A program made the translations under genes and the position numbers. A stretch of DNA of 12,046 nt, from the NCBI GenBank assembly GCA_011390035.1, contig JAABTE010000050.1, positions 1-12,046 on the forward strand, written 5' to 3'. A model generated the notes under the pieces. That model worked only from the letters and a program-made list of their open reading frames with translations. It was not told the DNA's origin and did not search any database. The DNA is from Desulfobacteraceae bacterium. Its GTDB lineage: Bacteria > Desulfobacterota > Desulfobacteria > Desulfobacterales > JAABSP01. Below are positions 1 to 7,120 of the stretch, one piece after another. Within the stretch, counting starts at the first letter, position 1, and every line of letters starts with the position of its first letter.

Positions 1-2
1 GG

Positions 3-1520
3 AACGGCAAGCGGCTGCTGATCATCGGCGCGGGCGATTTCGGCGAGAAGATCTACCGGGAGATCCAGGACAACGCCCGGCTCAAGTACCAGGTGGTGGG
101 CTTTGTGGACGACAGCCCCGAAAAGATCGGCCGCCAGATCCATGGCACGCCCATCCTCGGGCCCACATCGGCCCTGAGCCAAATCGCCGAGCGGCTGGGC
201 GCCCAGGAGGCGCTGATCACCATCACCTCGGTTTCTTCCCAGCATATCCGGAGCATTGTGGCCGCCTGCGAGGACAGCGGCCTGATCTTCAAGACCCTGC
301 CGGGCATGGGCGAGCTGATCGACGGCAAGGTGAGCCTGCGGGCCATCCGGGACGTGGCCTACCGGGATCTTCTGGGCCGGGAGGTGATCTGCCTGGAGGA
401 AAAGCGGATCGGCTCCTATCTTGAAAGATCGGTGATAATGGTCACCGGCGCGGGGGGCTCCATCGGCAGCGAGCTGTGCCGGCAGATCTGCCGGTTCCGG
501 CCCACCATGCTGGTGCTTTACGAGCAGGCGGAAAGCCCCCTGTACGACATCGAGATCGAGCTGAAGAAGAACTTTCCGGATGTCAAGATCGTGCCGCTGC
601 TGGCGGACGTGCGCAACCGGCGCCACCTGGCCTTCGCCTTTGAAACCTACCGGCCCCGGGTGGTCTTCCACGCGGCCGCCTACAAGCATGTGCCCATGCT
701 GGAGATGCATCCCTGGGAGGCGGTCACCAACAACATCATCGGCACCCGGAACATGGTGGAATTTTCAAACCGGCACGGCGTGGAGCGGTTTGTGCTGGTC
801 TCCACGGACAAGGCGGTGCGGCCCTCAAACGTGATGGGGGCCAGCAAGCGGTGCGCCGAGCTGCTGGTGCAGGGACAGAATCTTTGCGGCGACCGCGCCA
901 CCCGCTATATCACGGTGCGCTTCGGCAACGTGGTGGGCAGCGTGGGCAGCGTGGTGCCCCTGTTCAAGCGGCAGATCGAAAGCGGCGGTCCGGTCACCGT
1001 CACCCATCCGGACGTGATCCGGTACTTCATGACCATTCCGGAGGCCTGTCAGCTCATCCTCCAGGCCGGGGCCATGGGGGAGGGCGGCGAGATCTACATC
1101 CTGGACATGGGGCGGCCCGTCCGGATACTGGACATGGCCAGGGACCTGATCGCCTTTTCCGGCTTCGAGCCGGACAAGGACATCAAGATCGAGTTCATCG
1201 GGCTGCGGCCCGGTGAAAAGCTCTACGAGGAGCTGATCACCGAGGGCGAGGACATCGTGCCCACCCATCATGAAAAGATTATGGTGCTGAAAGGCCAGTC
1301 CTGCAACCAGATGGCCCTGAACGGCGGCATCGACGCCCTCGAGCGCGTCGCCCAGCGCCAGGACCCGAAGGGCATCCGCACCAGGCTCCGGGAGATCGTG
1401 CCCGAATACACCCCAAAGGACATTCCGTCCATGCGATCTGAGGAGCGCAGGGGCGGCGGCCTGCACATTCCGCCGCCCGGGGCGGAGGCCGACGTCCGGA
1501 AGACGGGCGCGCCGTTTTGA
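3..1520 (+). CDS. Nucleotide-sugar 4,6-dehydratase, WbpM/CapD/FlaA1 type (5' partial)
   Basis: The reading frame is open from the window edge, so the true start and the membrane helices usual at the N-terminus of this family lie upstream; 505 residues are visible. Two Rossmann units are present. A first GxGxxG-like IGAGDFG lies at visible residues 8-14 and the NAD(P)-binding TGAGGSIGSE at 148-157. These are followed by the family signatures HAAAYKHVPMLE, STDKAV (267-272) and MGASK (278-282), where Met replaces the usual SDR tyrosine, then VRFGNVVGS and LRPGEKLYEEL. Family members dehydrate UDP-GlcNAc-type sugars for O-antigen, capsule or glycoprotein glycans at the inner membrane. The last ~28 residues (Arg-, Gly- and Pro-rich) are a poorly conserved tail. 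No other glycan gene follows, so this is probably the end of a polysaccharide operon. The exact sugar substrate cannot be told. Confidence 0.93.
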   Translation, partial: NGKRLLIIGAGDFGEKIYREIQDNARLKYQVVGFVDDSPEKIGRQIHGTPILGPTSALSQIAERLGAQEALITITSVSSQHIRSIVAACEDSGLIFKTLPGMGELIDGKVSLRAIRDVAYRDLLGREVICLEEKRIGSYLERSVIMVTGAGGSIGSELCRQICRFRPTMLVLYEQAESPLYDIEIELKKNFPDVKIVPLLADVRNRRHLAFAFETYRPRVVFHAAAYKHVPMLEMHPWEAVTNNIIGTRNMVEFSNRHGVERFVLVSTDKAVRPSNVMGASKRCAELLVQGQNLCGDRATRYITVRFGNVVGSVGSVVPLFKRQIESGGPVTVTHPDVIRYFMTIPEACQLILQAGAMGEGGEIYILDMGRPVRILDMARDLIAFSGFEPDKDIKIEFIGLRPGEKLYEELITEGEDIVPTHHEKIMVLKGQSCNQMALNGGIDALERVAQRQDPKGIRTRLREIVPEYTPKDIPSMRSEERRGGGLHIPPPGAEADVRKTGAPF

Positions 1521-1578
1521 AAATCCCTTGCGCCCCATCCCTCAACCCACGGCAAACGCGCCATGCGCGGGCCAACAC

Positions 1579-1584
1579 GGAGGA
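1579..1584 (+). promoter_or_regulatory. Ribosome binding site of the enoyl-CoA hydratase gene
   Basis: GGAGGA ends 10 nt before the ATG at 1595. It decides the start: the frame is open back to an ATG at 1517, but that start would add 26 residues unlike any crotonase and has no such site in front of it. Confidence 0.75.
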
Positions 1585-1594
1585 ATCATCGACC

Positions 1595-2383
1595 ATGTCC
1601 TATGAAAACATCCAGTTTGCGGTGACAGACGGCATCGCCACCGTCACATTCAATCGCCCCAAAGCCCTCAACGCCCTGAACCACGCCCTGCTGGAAGAGC
1701 TGGCCCACGCCCTTGATCGCGTGGCCGGAGACGAGGAAATCCGGGCGCTGGTGCTCACGGGGGCCGGGGAAAAGGCCTTTGTGGCCGGCGCCGACATCTC
1801 GGAGCTGGCAAAGTGCGACGCCCTGTCCGGCAAGCGGTTCGCCGCCAAGGGGCAGGCCATCATCGGCCGGCTTCAGAGCCTGGCCATTCCGGTGATCGCG
1901 GCGGTCAACGGCTTTGCCCTAGGCGGGGGAAGCGAGATCGCCCTGGCCTGCGATTTTATTTATGCCTCGGAAAACGCCCGGTTCGGCCTGCCGGAGATCA
2001 CCCTCGGGCTGATCCCCGGGTTCGGCGGCACCCAGCGCCTGCCCCGGGTGGTGGGGCCGGCCATGGCCCGGGAGCTGATCTACACCGGCCGGATGATCAC
2101 AGCAGAGGAGGCGCTGCAGGCGGGAATGGTCAACAAGGTCTGCGCTCCGGACGCCCTGATGGAGACGGCGATGGAGACGGCCAGAACCATCGCCGCAAAG
2201 GGCAAGGTGGCCCTGCGGGCGGCCAAGGAGGCCATCAACGCGGGGCTGGACACCGACCTTGCCACGGGCTGCGGCATCGAGCGGGACGCCTTTGCCCTGT
2301 GCATGGCCAGCGAGGACGCCCGTGAGGGCACCACCGCCTTTCTGGAAAAGCGCAAGCCGGTGTTCAAGGGAAAGCTGGCCTGA
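1595..2383 (+). CDS. Enoyl-CoA hydratase (crotonase family)
   Basis: A 262-residue protein of normal crotonase length. It should hydrate short-chain trans-2-enoyl-CoA to 3-hydroxyacyl-CoA in fatty-acid or aromatic-acid breakdown in the cytosol. The oxyanion-hole segment AFVAGADISEL is at 61-71 and ALGGGSEIALACDF at 108-121. Both catalytic glutamates of true hydratases appear to be kept, E114 (GGGSE) and E134 (FGLPE), in the family block ending PGFGGTQRLPR (141-151). This favours a hydratase over isomerase or decarboxylase members. The C-terminal EGTTAFLEKRKPVFKGK is typical of short-chain hydratases and 3-hydroxybutyryl-CoA dehydratases. It follows the sugar dehydratase after 74 nt and is closed by a strong terminator, so it is not firmly tied to the ligase gene downstream. 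Exact chain-length preference is not visible. Confidence 0.93.
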   Translation: MSYENIQFAVTDGIATVTFNRPKALNALNHALLEELAHALDRVAGDEEIRALVLTGAGEKAFVAGADISELAKCDALSGKRFAAKGQAIIGRLQSLAIPVIAAVNGFALGGGSEIALACDFIYASENARFGLPEITLGLIPGFGGTQRLPRVVGPAMARELIYTGRMITAEEALQAGMVNKVCAPDALMETAMETARTIAAKGKVALRAAKEAINAGLDTDLATGCGIERDAFALCMASEDAREGTTAFLEKRKPVFKGKLA

Positions 2384-2429
2384 CACAGCGGAAAGCAGAC
2401 GTAAAACGGAAAGCCGGACGGAATCGATG

Positions 2430-2456
2430 GGCCGCGGAACATGTCCGCGGCCTTTT
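2430..2456 (+). terminator. Intrinsic terminator after the enoyl-CoA hydratase gene
   Basis: A perfect 9-bp G/C-rich stem (GGCCGCGGA with TCCGCGGCC) encloses the 5-nt loop ACATG and is followed at once by TTTT. It lies 46 nt after the hydratase stop codon and 55 nt before the next start. It should end, or partly attenuate, transcription coming from the left. Confidence 0.8.
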
Positions 2457-2511
2457 CAATGGAACGCATTTTCTACAAGCTCGGAGTTGAAGCAGGGGTT
2501 TTTACGCGCAC

Positions 2512-3816
2512 ATGATTTACAACATCGAATACGAAACAATGCCCAGAGAGGCCCTGGAGGCCATCCAGTTGCGCCGGCTGCGTGCGACCCTCGAACGGGC
2601 CTGCGCCATGGTGCCCTTTTACCGCAAGCGCTTCGACGCCGCGGGCATCGCGCCGGCCGATATCAAGTGCCTGGCGGATCTGGCCCGGGTGCCCTTCACC
2701 ACAAAGCAGGATCTGCGGGACAACTATCCTTTCGGGATGTTCGCCGTGCCAATGGACAACGTGGTGCGGATACACGCATCCTCCGGCACAACCGGCCAGC
2801 CCACGGTGGTGGGCTACACCGCCCGGGACGTGAGTACCTGGGCGGAGCTGATGGCCCGCTCCCTCACCGCCGGCGGGGCCGGCCGGGGGGATATCATTCA
2901 CAACGCCTATGGCTACGGGCTGTTCACCGGCGGCCTGGGGGTCCATTACGGGGCCGAGCGGCTGGGGGCCTCGGTGATCCCCGTTTCCGGGGGCAACACC
3001 AAGCGCCAGGTGGTGATCATGCGGGACTTCGGCCCCACGATCATCACCGCCACGCCCTCCTACACCCTCAAGCTGGCCGAGGTGGCACGGGACATGGGGG
3101 TGGACATGGGCCGGCTCCGGCTCAAGTTCGGCATCTTCGGCGCCGAGCCCTGGTCTGAAAAGATGCGCGGAGAGATCCAGCGGCAGCTCAACATCATCGC
3201 CGTGGATATCTACGGCCTGAGCGAGGTCATGGGCCCCGGCGTGGCCGTGGAATGCCACGAGGCCCAAAACGGCCTGCACGTCTTCGAGGACCATTTCATC
3301 CCCGAGGTCATCGACCCGGAAACCGGCGCCGCGCTGCCCCCCGGCGCCAGCGGCGAGCTGGTCTTCACCAGCCTCACCAAGGAGGCCTTTCCGGTGATCC
3401 GCTACCGCACGCGGGACATCACCACCCTCAATCCCGAGCCCTGCCGCTGCGGCCGCACCCTGACCCGCATGGCCAAGGTGTCGGGCCGCACCGACGACAT
3501 GCTGATCATCCGGGGGGTCAACGTCTTTCCGTCCCAGATCGAAAGCGTGCTCATGGAGATGGAAGGGGTCACCCCCCACTACCAGCTCGTGGTGGACCGG
3601 GTGGACAACATGGATATCCTGACGGTGAAGGTGGAGGTGGGCGATGCGGTCTTTTCCGACCAGGTGCGCCGGCTCCAGGAGCTGGAGCGGGCCCTGTCCC
3701 ACAGCATCAAGGAGTATCTGGGCGTGACGGCGCGGGTGCGGCTGGTGGAGCCCCGGGGCCTGGCACGCAGCGAGGGCAAGGCCGTGCGGGTGATCGACAA
3801 TCGCCGGATATCCTGA
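2512..3816 (+). CDS. paaK: Phenylacetate-CoA ligase family protein (AMP-forming)
   Basis: A 434-residue ANL-superfamily ligase of the usual PaaK length. It should activate phenylacetate or a related aryl acid to its CoA thioester through an acyl-adenylate, using ATP, in the cytosol. The nucleotide loop HASSGTTGQPT is at 88-98. The aryl/AMP motif YGLSEVMGPG is at 234-243, RYRTRDIT at 298-304, and the hinge region GRTDDMLIIRGVNVFPSQIE at 325-344. The C-terminal catalytic lysine is K423 in SEGKAVRV. C248, H256, C311 and C313 look like a zinc site (inferred). The chosen ATG has a weak AGGGG 13 nt upstream; the N-terminus (IYNIEYETMPREALEAIQ) fits the family. The ACT protein follows by 38 nt. No phenylacetyl-CoA oxygenase genes are present, which suits an anaerobic or amino-acid-related role. 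The true substrate is open. Confidence 0.92.
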   Translation: MIYNIEYETMPREALEAIQLRRLRATLERACAMVPFYRKRFDAAGIAPADIKCLADLARVPFTTKQDLRDNYPFGMFAVPMDNVVRIHASSGTTGQPTVVGYTARDVSTWAELMARSLTAGGAGRGDIIHNAYGYGLFTGGLGVHYGAERLGASVIPVSGGNTKRQVVIMRDFGPTIITATPSYTLKLAEVARDMGVDMGRLRLKFGIFGAEPWSEKMRGEIQRQLNIIAVDIYGLSEVMGPGVAVECHEAQNGLHVFEDHFIPEVIDPETGAALPPGASGELVFTSLTKEAFPVIRYRTRDITTLNPEPCRCGRTLTRMAKVSGRTDDMLIIRGVNVFPSQIESVLMEMEGVTPHYQLVVDRVDNMDILTVKVEVGDAVFSDQVRRLQELERALSHSIKEYLGVTARVRLVEPRGLARSEGKAVRVIDNRRIS

Positions 3817-3854
3817 CACGATCGGCGAGCCTTTGCCGAGAGAGGAGAAGCGTC

Positions 3855-4286
3855 ATGAAGGTGGAGCAGATTTCCGTGTTCCTGGAAAACGAGGCGGGGC
3901 GGCTGGCCGAGGTGACCGGGTGTCTTGCCGCCGCGGGCGTCAATATTCGGGCGCTGGCCCTGGCGGACACCACCGATTTCGGGGTGCTGCGGCTCATCGT
4001 CAACGACAGGGATCTGGCCCTGGGCGCGCTGAGGGAGAGGGGCTTTGTGGTGCGCCGCACGGAGGTGCTGGCCGTGGAGGTGCCGGATCGGCCCGGCGGC
4101 CTGCATCAGATCCTCCGGGTGCTGGACGCCGAGGGCATCAATGTGGAGTACATGTACGCCTTTGTCCGCCAGAGCGGCGATCGGGCGGTGATGATTTTCC
4201 GCTTCGAATCGGTGGATCGGGCCATGGCCCTGTTGTCGGAAAACGGGGTTACGGTGGTGGCACCGGAAAAAATCTACGGACTATGA
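3855..4286 (+). CDS. Tandem ACT-domain protein
   Basis: A 143-residue protein made of two ACT domains and nothing else (about residues 1-68 and 70-143). Each has the pattern of a first strand, then a Gly-Arg/Gly-Gly turn and helix (FLENEAGRLAEVTGCL; EVPDRPGGLHQILRVL), then a N-I/V strand (VNIRALAL; INVEYMYAF). ACT domains usually bind amino acids and control enzymes. A protein of this form is commonly found beside paaK-type ligases and indolepyruvate:ferredoxin oxidoreductase genes in anaerobes, which suggests an aromatic-amino-acid sensor for the ligase; that role is inferred. The start is set by AGGAG at 3843-3847, 7 nt before the ATG. It is very probably cotranscribed with the ligase. The ligand cannot be read from sequence. 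Confidence 0.9.
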   Translation: MKVEQISVFLENEAGRLAEVTGCLAAAGVNIRALALADTTDFGVLRLIVNDRDLALGALRERGFVVRRTEVLAVEVPDRPGGLHQILRVLDAEGINVEYMYAFVRQSGDRAVMIFRFESVDRAMALLSENGVTVVAPEKIYGL

Positions 4287-4327
4287 GACGGGCGCGGCCA
4301 CTTTTTTCCCGAATTCATTCTAAGTGT

Positions 4328-4357
4328 TTGACAGGCAGGTCCGATCTGGTTTATATT
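4328..4357 (+). promoter_or_regulatory. Sigma-70-type promoter for the membrane protein / GAF-ATPase unit
   Basis: A consensus TTGACA (4328-4333) is followed after 18 nt by TATATT (4352-4357), in a locally A/T-rich stretch between two G/C-rich genes. The predicted transcription start is near 4364, giving a leader of about 26 nt before the ATG at 4390. No activator site or riboswitch was seen. Confidence 0.7.
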
Positions 4358-4389
4358 TCGACGGTCAGATATTAACCCCGAACGACGCC

Positions 4390-4650
4390 ATGGTGAAGCC
4401 GAAAAACGTCATCCAAATCGTATGGGGCCTTCTTCTGATGGCGGCGGGGATCGGGGTGTTCCTCGTGTTGCCTGGAAAGATGGCCCAACTCGCGGAAGCG
4501 GGCAGGACCGATTTTTATATTCTGTTCACGCGCCTCTGTTTCTACCTGATCGCCATCCTGCTCGTCGGCGGCGGCGCTGGCAAGATCATCCGCCATCTGG
4601 CCGCCAAGCCGGAGGATGATGCGCCCAACCCTCACCAGCCGTTGGAGTGA
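4390..4650 (+). CDS. Small two-helix inner-membrane protein, unknown function
   Basis: An 86-residue protein that I do not recognise. It has two predicted membrane segments, about 7-27 (IQIVWGLLLMAAGIGVFLVL) and 44-63 (ILFTRLCFYLIAILLVGGGA). A short loop LPGKMAQLAEAGRTD lies between them, and an acidic/proline-rich tail follows. Lysines at 3 and 5 and basic residues at 65-73 suggest both ends lie in the cytoplasm. The frame is open back to a GTG at 4324, but that start lies upstream of the promoter's -35 box, so ATG 4390 is the first usable start after the predicted transcription start. There is no clear Shine-Dalgarno site. It runs directly into the GAF-ATPase gene and is probably cotranscribed with it, so it may be a membrane partner of that ATPase (inference). 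Confidence 0.75.
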   Translation: MVKPKNVIQIVWGLLLMAAGIGVFLVLPGKMAQLAEAGRTDFYILFTRLCFYLIAILLVGGGAGKIIRHLAAKPEDDAPNPHQPLE

Positions 4651-4663
4651 GTCGGTACAAAAT

Positions 4664-7093
4664 ATGTTGAGACCTTCCGATACGACATCCAAGAGCAAGG
4701 CGCCCAAGCTGCGTCCGGTGCAGGCCGAGGAAAAGCCGGACGCCGCCGCCCAGGGCGCCAACAAGGCGGGCGTTACGCACCTGAAGGTGACGGAAGGCGT
4801 TGGCCGTCAGCCGCGTCCGGAGATGCAGTTCAAGATCCGCCTTCAGAAGATCGCCAGCAAGGTCTATTCCGCAAAGAATCAGAACGAGATCCTGATCAGC
4901 CTCATCGCCGAGGTCCTCGACCTGTTCGAGGCCGAGCGCGTGACCATCTATATTCTAGACGGCGAGCGGCGCGAGCTTGTCTCCAGGTACAAGACCGGCA
5001 GCGAGGTCAAGGAGATCCGGATCAAGGTGAGCACCGAGAGCATCGCCGGATACGCCGCGCACAAGCAGCGGGCCATCAGCGTGGCCAACGTCTATGACGA
5101 TAAGGAGCTGGCCGCCATCGACCCGGATCTGAAGTTCGACAAGTCCTGGGATAAGAAGAGCGGCTACAACACCCGGCAGATGCTGGCCGTGCCCATCTTT
5201 TTCCAGCGGTACCTGATGGGCGCCATCCAGCTCATCAACCGCCGGGACGGCAGCTCCTTTTCCAAGCTGGACGAGAAGGCGGCCATGGAGCTGGCCAAGA
5301 TCGTGGGCATCGGCCTGCACAACCTGAAAAAGACCCAGCGCCAGTCCAACAACCGCTACACCTATCTGCTGACCAAGCACCTCATCTCTCCCAAAGACCT
5401 GAAAAAGGCCCAGGACGAGGCCACCCGAATGCGCGAGAGCGTGGAGAACGTGCTGATCAACCAGTTCAGCGTTCCCAAAAAAGACGTGGTGGAGTCCCTG
5501 GGCAAGTATTACGGCACGCCCACGGTGATGTATGAGGAGGATACGCCCATTCCCGTCGACTTGATGAAGGGCCTGAAGGTTCCCTTCATGCGCACCAACC
5601 TGTGGGTGCCCCTGCGAACGGAGAAGGACAAGGTGGTGGTGGCCATCGATGATCCGCAGAACTTCCAGAAGATCGGCGGCATCAAGTCGGTCTTCCCCAA
5701 CAGCCCGGTGGAGTTCCTGGCGGCGCTCAAAGAGGACATTCTAGATTACATCACCTTGTTCACCGAGGGCAAGAAACAGAAAAAGGAGCCCACGGACTTC
5801 GACATCGACGCCATCTCAGACGAGCTGGCAAAGGGCGTGGAGGGCGATTCCACAGAGGAGGAAGAAGAGGATCTTGTCAGCGAGGAGAGTTCCGCGGTGG
5901 TGAAGCTGGTCAACAAGATCATCATAGACTCGTACAACAAGAATGTTTCGGATATCCACATCGAGCCCCAGCCCGGCAGGGAGGACGTGAAGGTGCGCAC
6001 CCGGATCGACGGCGCGTGCCAGTGGTACCCCATGGCGATTCCCTACAGCTACCGAAACGCCATCGCCTCCCGAATCAAGATCATGTCGGGCCTTGACATC
6101 GCCGAACGGCGCAAGCCCCAGGACGGCAAGATCCCCTTTAAGAAATTCGGCGGCCTGAACATCGAGCTTCGCGTGGCCACCATCCCCACCCAGGGCGGCC
6201 TTGAGGACATCGTCATGCGGATCCTGGCCGCCGGCGAGCCCATCCCCTTTGAAAACCTGGGCTTTTCCGATTACGTCAAGACCAATTTTCTTGACATCAT
6301 CCAGCAGCCCTACGGCATCATCTTCGTGTGCGGGCCCACCGGTTCCGGTAAAACCACCACCCTGCACTCGGCCCTGAAGGTGATCAACACGGTGGAGCGC
6401 AAGATCTGGACGGCCGAGGACCCGGTGGAAATCACACAGAAGGGCCTGCGCCAGGTGCAGATGCATCCGCGCATCGGGCTCAACTTCGCAGCGGCCATGC
6501 GCGCCTTTCTCCGCGCCGACCCGGACGTGATCATGGTGGGTGAAATGCGGGACAAGGAGACCACCTCCATCGGCATCGAGGCCTCCCTCACCGGCCACCT
6601 GGTCTTTTCCACCCTGCACACCAACTCCGCCCCGGAGAGCATCACCCGTCTGCTCGACATGGGCATGGACCCTTTCAACTTTGCCGACGCTCTGCTGGGC
6701 ATTCTGGCCCAGCGGCTGGTGCGGACCCTCTGCAAGGACTGCAAGGAGCCCTACAAGCCTTCCCAGGAAGAGTACGAGACGCTCATCCGGGAGTACGGCG
6801 GCGAGCAGATCTATGAGGAGAAACTGGGCATCAAGCGTGAGGACATGACCCTCCACCGCCCGGTGGGCTGCCCCAAGTGCAGCAACACCGGCTACCGGGG
6901 CCGGATGGGCATCCACGAGCTGCTGGTGGGCAGCGACGAGGTCAAGCGGCTGGTGCAGACTCAGGCGCGGGTGAAGGAAATCCAGAACCAGTGCATCAAA
7001 GAGGGCATGCGCACCCTGAAACAGGACGGCGTGGCAAAGGTGATCAAGGGCACCACCGACCTGGTGCAGGTCAAGAAGGTTTGTATCGGATAG
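4664..7093 (+). CDS. GspE/PilB-family secretion or type IV pilus ATPase with N-terminal GAF domain
   Basis: An 809-residue cytoplasmic hexameric-type ATPase that should power type II secretion or pilus extension. Order: basic low-complexity leader (1-50); GAF domain (about 60-215) with an N-R...F-x3-D-E motif (N192, R193, F199, D203, E204) close to the NKFDE signature; a MshEN/T2SSE_N-like region (231-365) whose RLG and Gly residues look degraded; an acidic linker (~390-405); an N2 region with NVSDIHIEPQPG; Walker A GPTGSGKT (557-564); Walker B/Asp-His block RADPDVIMVGEMRD with E627; STLHTN; and a zinc tetracysteine site C690/C693 and C736/C739. Starts at 4616 or 4619 in the same frame are possible, but GGAGG abuts them too closely and they overlap the previous gene. 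ATG 4664 sits 13 nt after its stop. No pilin, platform or secretin genes are nearby. Confidence in the family is high; the exact system is unknown. Confidence 0.93.
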   Translation: MLRPSDTTSKSKAPKLRPVQAEEKPDAAAQGANKAGVTHLKVTEGVGRQPRPEMQFKIRLQKIASKVYSAKNQNEILISLIAEVLDLFEAERVTIYILDGERRELVSRYKTGSEVKEIRIKVSTESIAGYAAHKQRAISVANVYDDKELAAIDPDLKFDKSWDKKSGYNTRQMLAVPIFFQRYLMGAIQLINRRDGSSFSKLDEKAAMELAKIVGIGLHNLKKTQRQSNNRYTYLLTKHLISPKDLKKAQDEATRMRESVENVLINQFSVPKKDVVESLGKYYGTPTVMYEEDTPIPVDLMKGLKVPFMRTNLWVPLRTEKDKVVVAIDDPQNFQKIGGIKSVFPNSPVEFLAALKEDILDYITLFTEGKKQKKEPTDFDIDAISDELAKGVEGDSTEEEEEDLVSEESSAVVKLVNKIIIDSYNKNVSDIHIEPQPGREDVKVRTRIDGACQWYPMAIPYSYRNAIASRIKIMSGLDIAERRKPQDGKIPFKKFGGLNIELRVATIPTQGGLEDIVMRILAAGEPIPFENLGFSDYVKTNFLDIIQQPYGIIFVCGPTGSGKTTTLHSALKVINTVERKIWTAEDPVEITQKGLRQVQMHPRIGLNFAAAMRAFLRADPDVIMVGEMRDKETTSIGIEASLTGHLVFSTLHTNSAPESITRLLDMGMDPFNFADALLGILAQRLVRTLCKDCKEPYKPSQEEYETLIREYGGEQIYEEKLGIKREDMTLHRPVGCPKCSNTGYRGRMGIHELLVGSDEVKRLVQTQARVKEIQNQCIKEGMRTLKQDGVAKVIKGTTDLVQVKKVCIG

Positions 7094-7095
7094 GC

Positions 7096-7120
7096 CAGGC
7101 CCTGTTTACAGGTCCTGTTT
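7096..7120 (+). terminator. Weak candidate terminator in the convergent gap
   Basis: The 25-bp gap between the converging genes contains an imperfect hairpin: 4 bp, one C-T mismatch, then 4 bp, with a TTTA loop, followed on the plus strand by TGTTT. The stem is short and the T-run poor. There is no T-run on the minus-strand side. Confidence 0.3.

Noticed and set aside
825..1538. A 237-codon minus-strand frame opposite the sugar dehydratase gene
   Set aside because: It is antisense to a conserved catalytic region, and its composition is typical of a GC-driven shadow frame.
1557..1569. Hairpin CGCGC-CAT-GCGCG between the sugar dehydratase and enoyl-CoA hydratase genes
   Set aside because: It has only 5 bp with a 3-nt loop and no T-run, so it is not a convincing terminator. 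It lies 10 nt before the ribosome site but is too small to claim regulation.
2473..3819. A 448-codon open frame on the minus strand opposite the phenylacetate-CoA ligase gene
   Set aside because: It is the antisense of a gene with all family motifs, is very rich in His, Gly and Ala, and has no recognisable domain. Long antisense frames are expected in high-GC DNA.
4264..4309. GGAAAAAA and TTTTTTCC arms around the end of the ACT gene, with a run of six T's
   Set aside because: The arms are A/T-only apart from two pairs and are separated by a long loop; the local G/C hairpin before the T-run has only 3 bp. It is possibly a poor terminator, but I cannot support it.
5816..6916. A 366-codon minus-strand open frame opposite the GAF-ATPase gene
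   Set aside because: It is a shadow of the Walker and tetracysteine regions of the real gene, with His/Gly/Val-rich composition and no motif.
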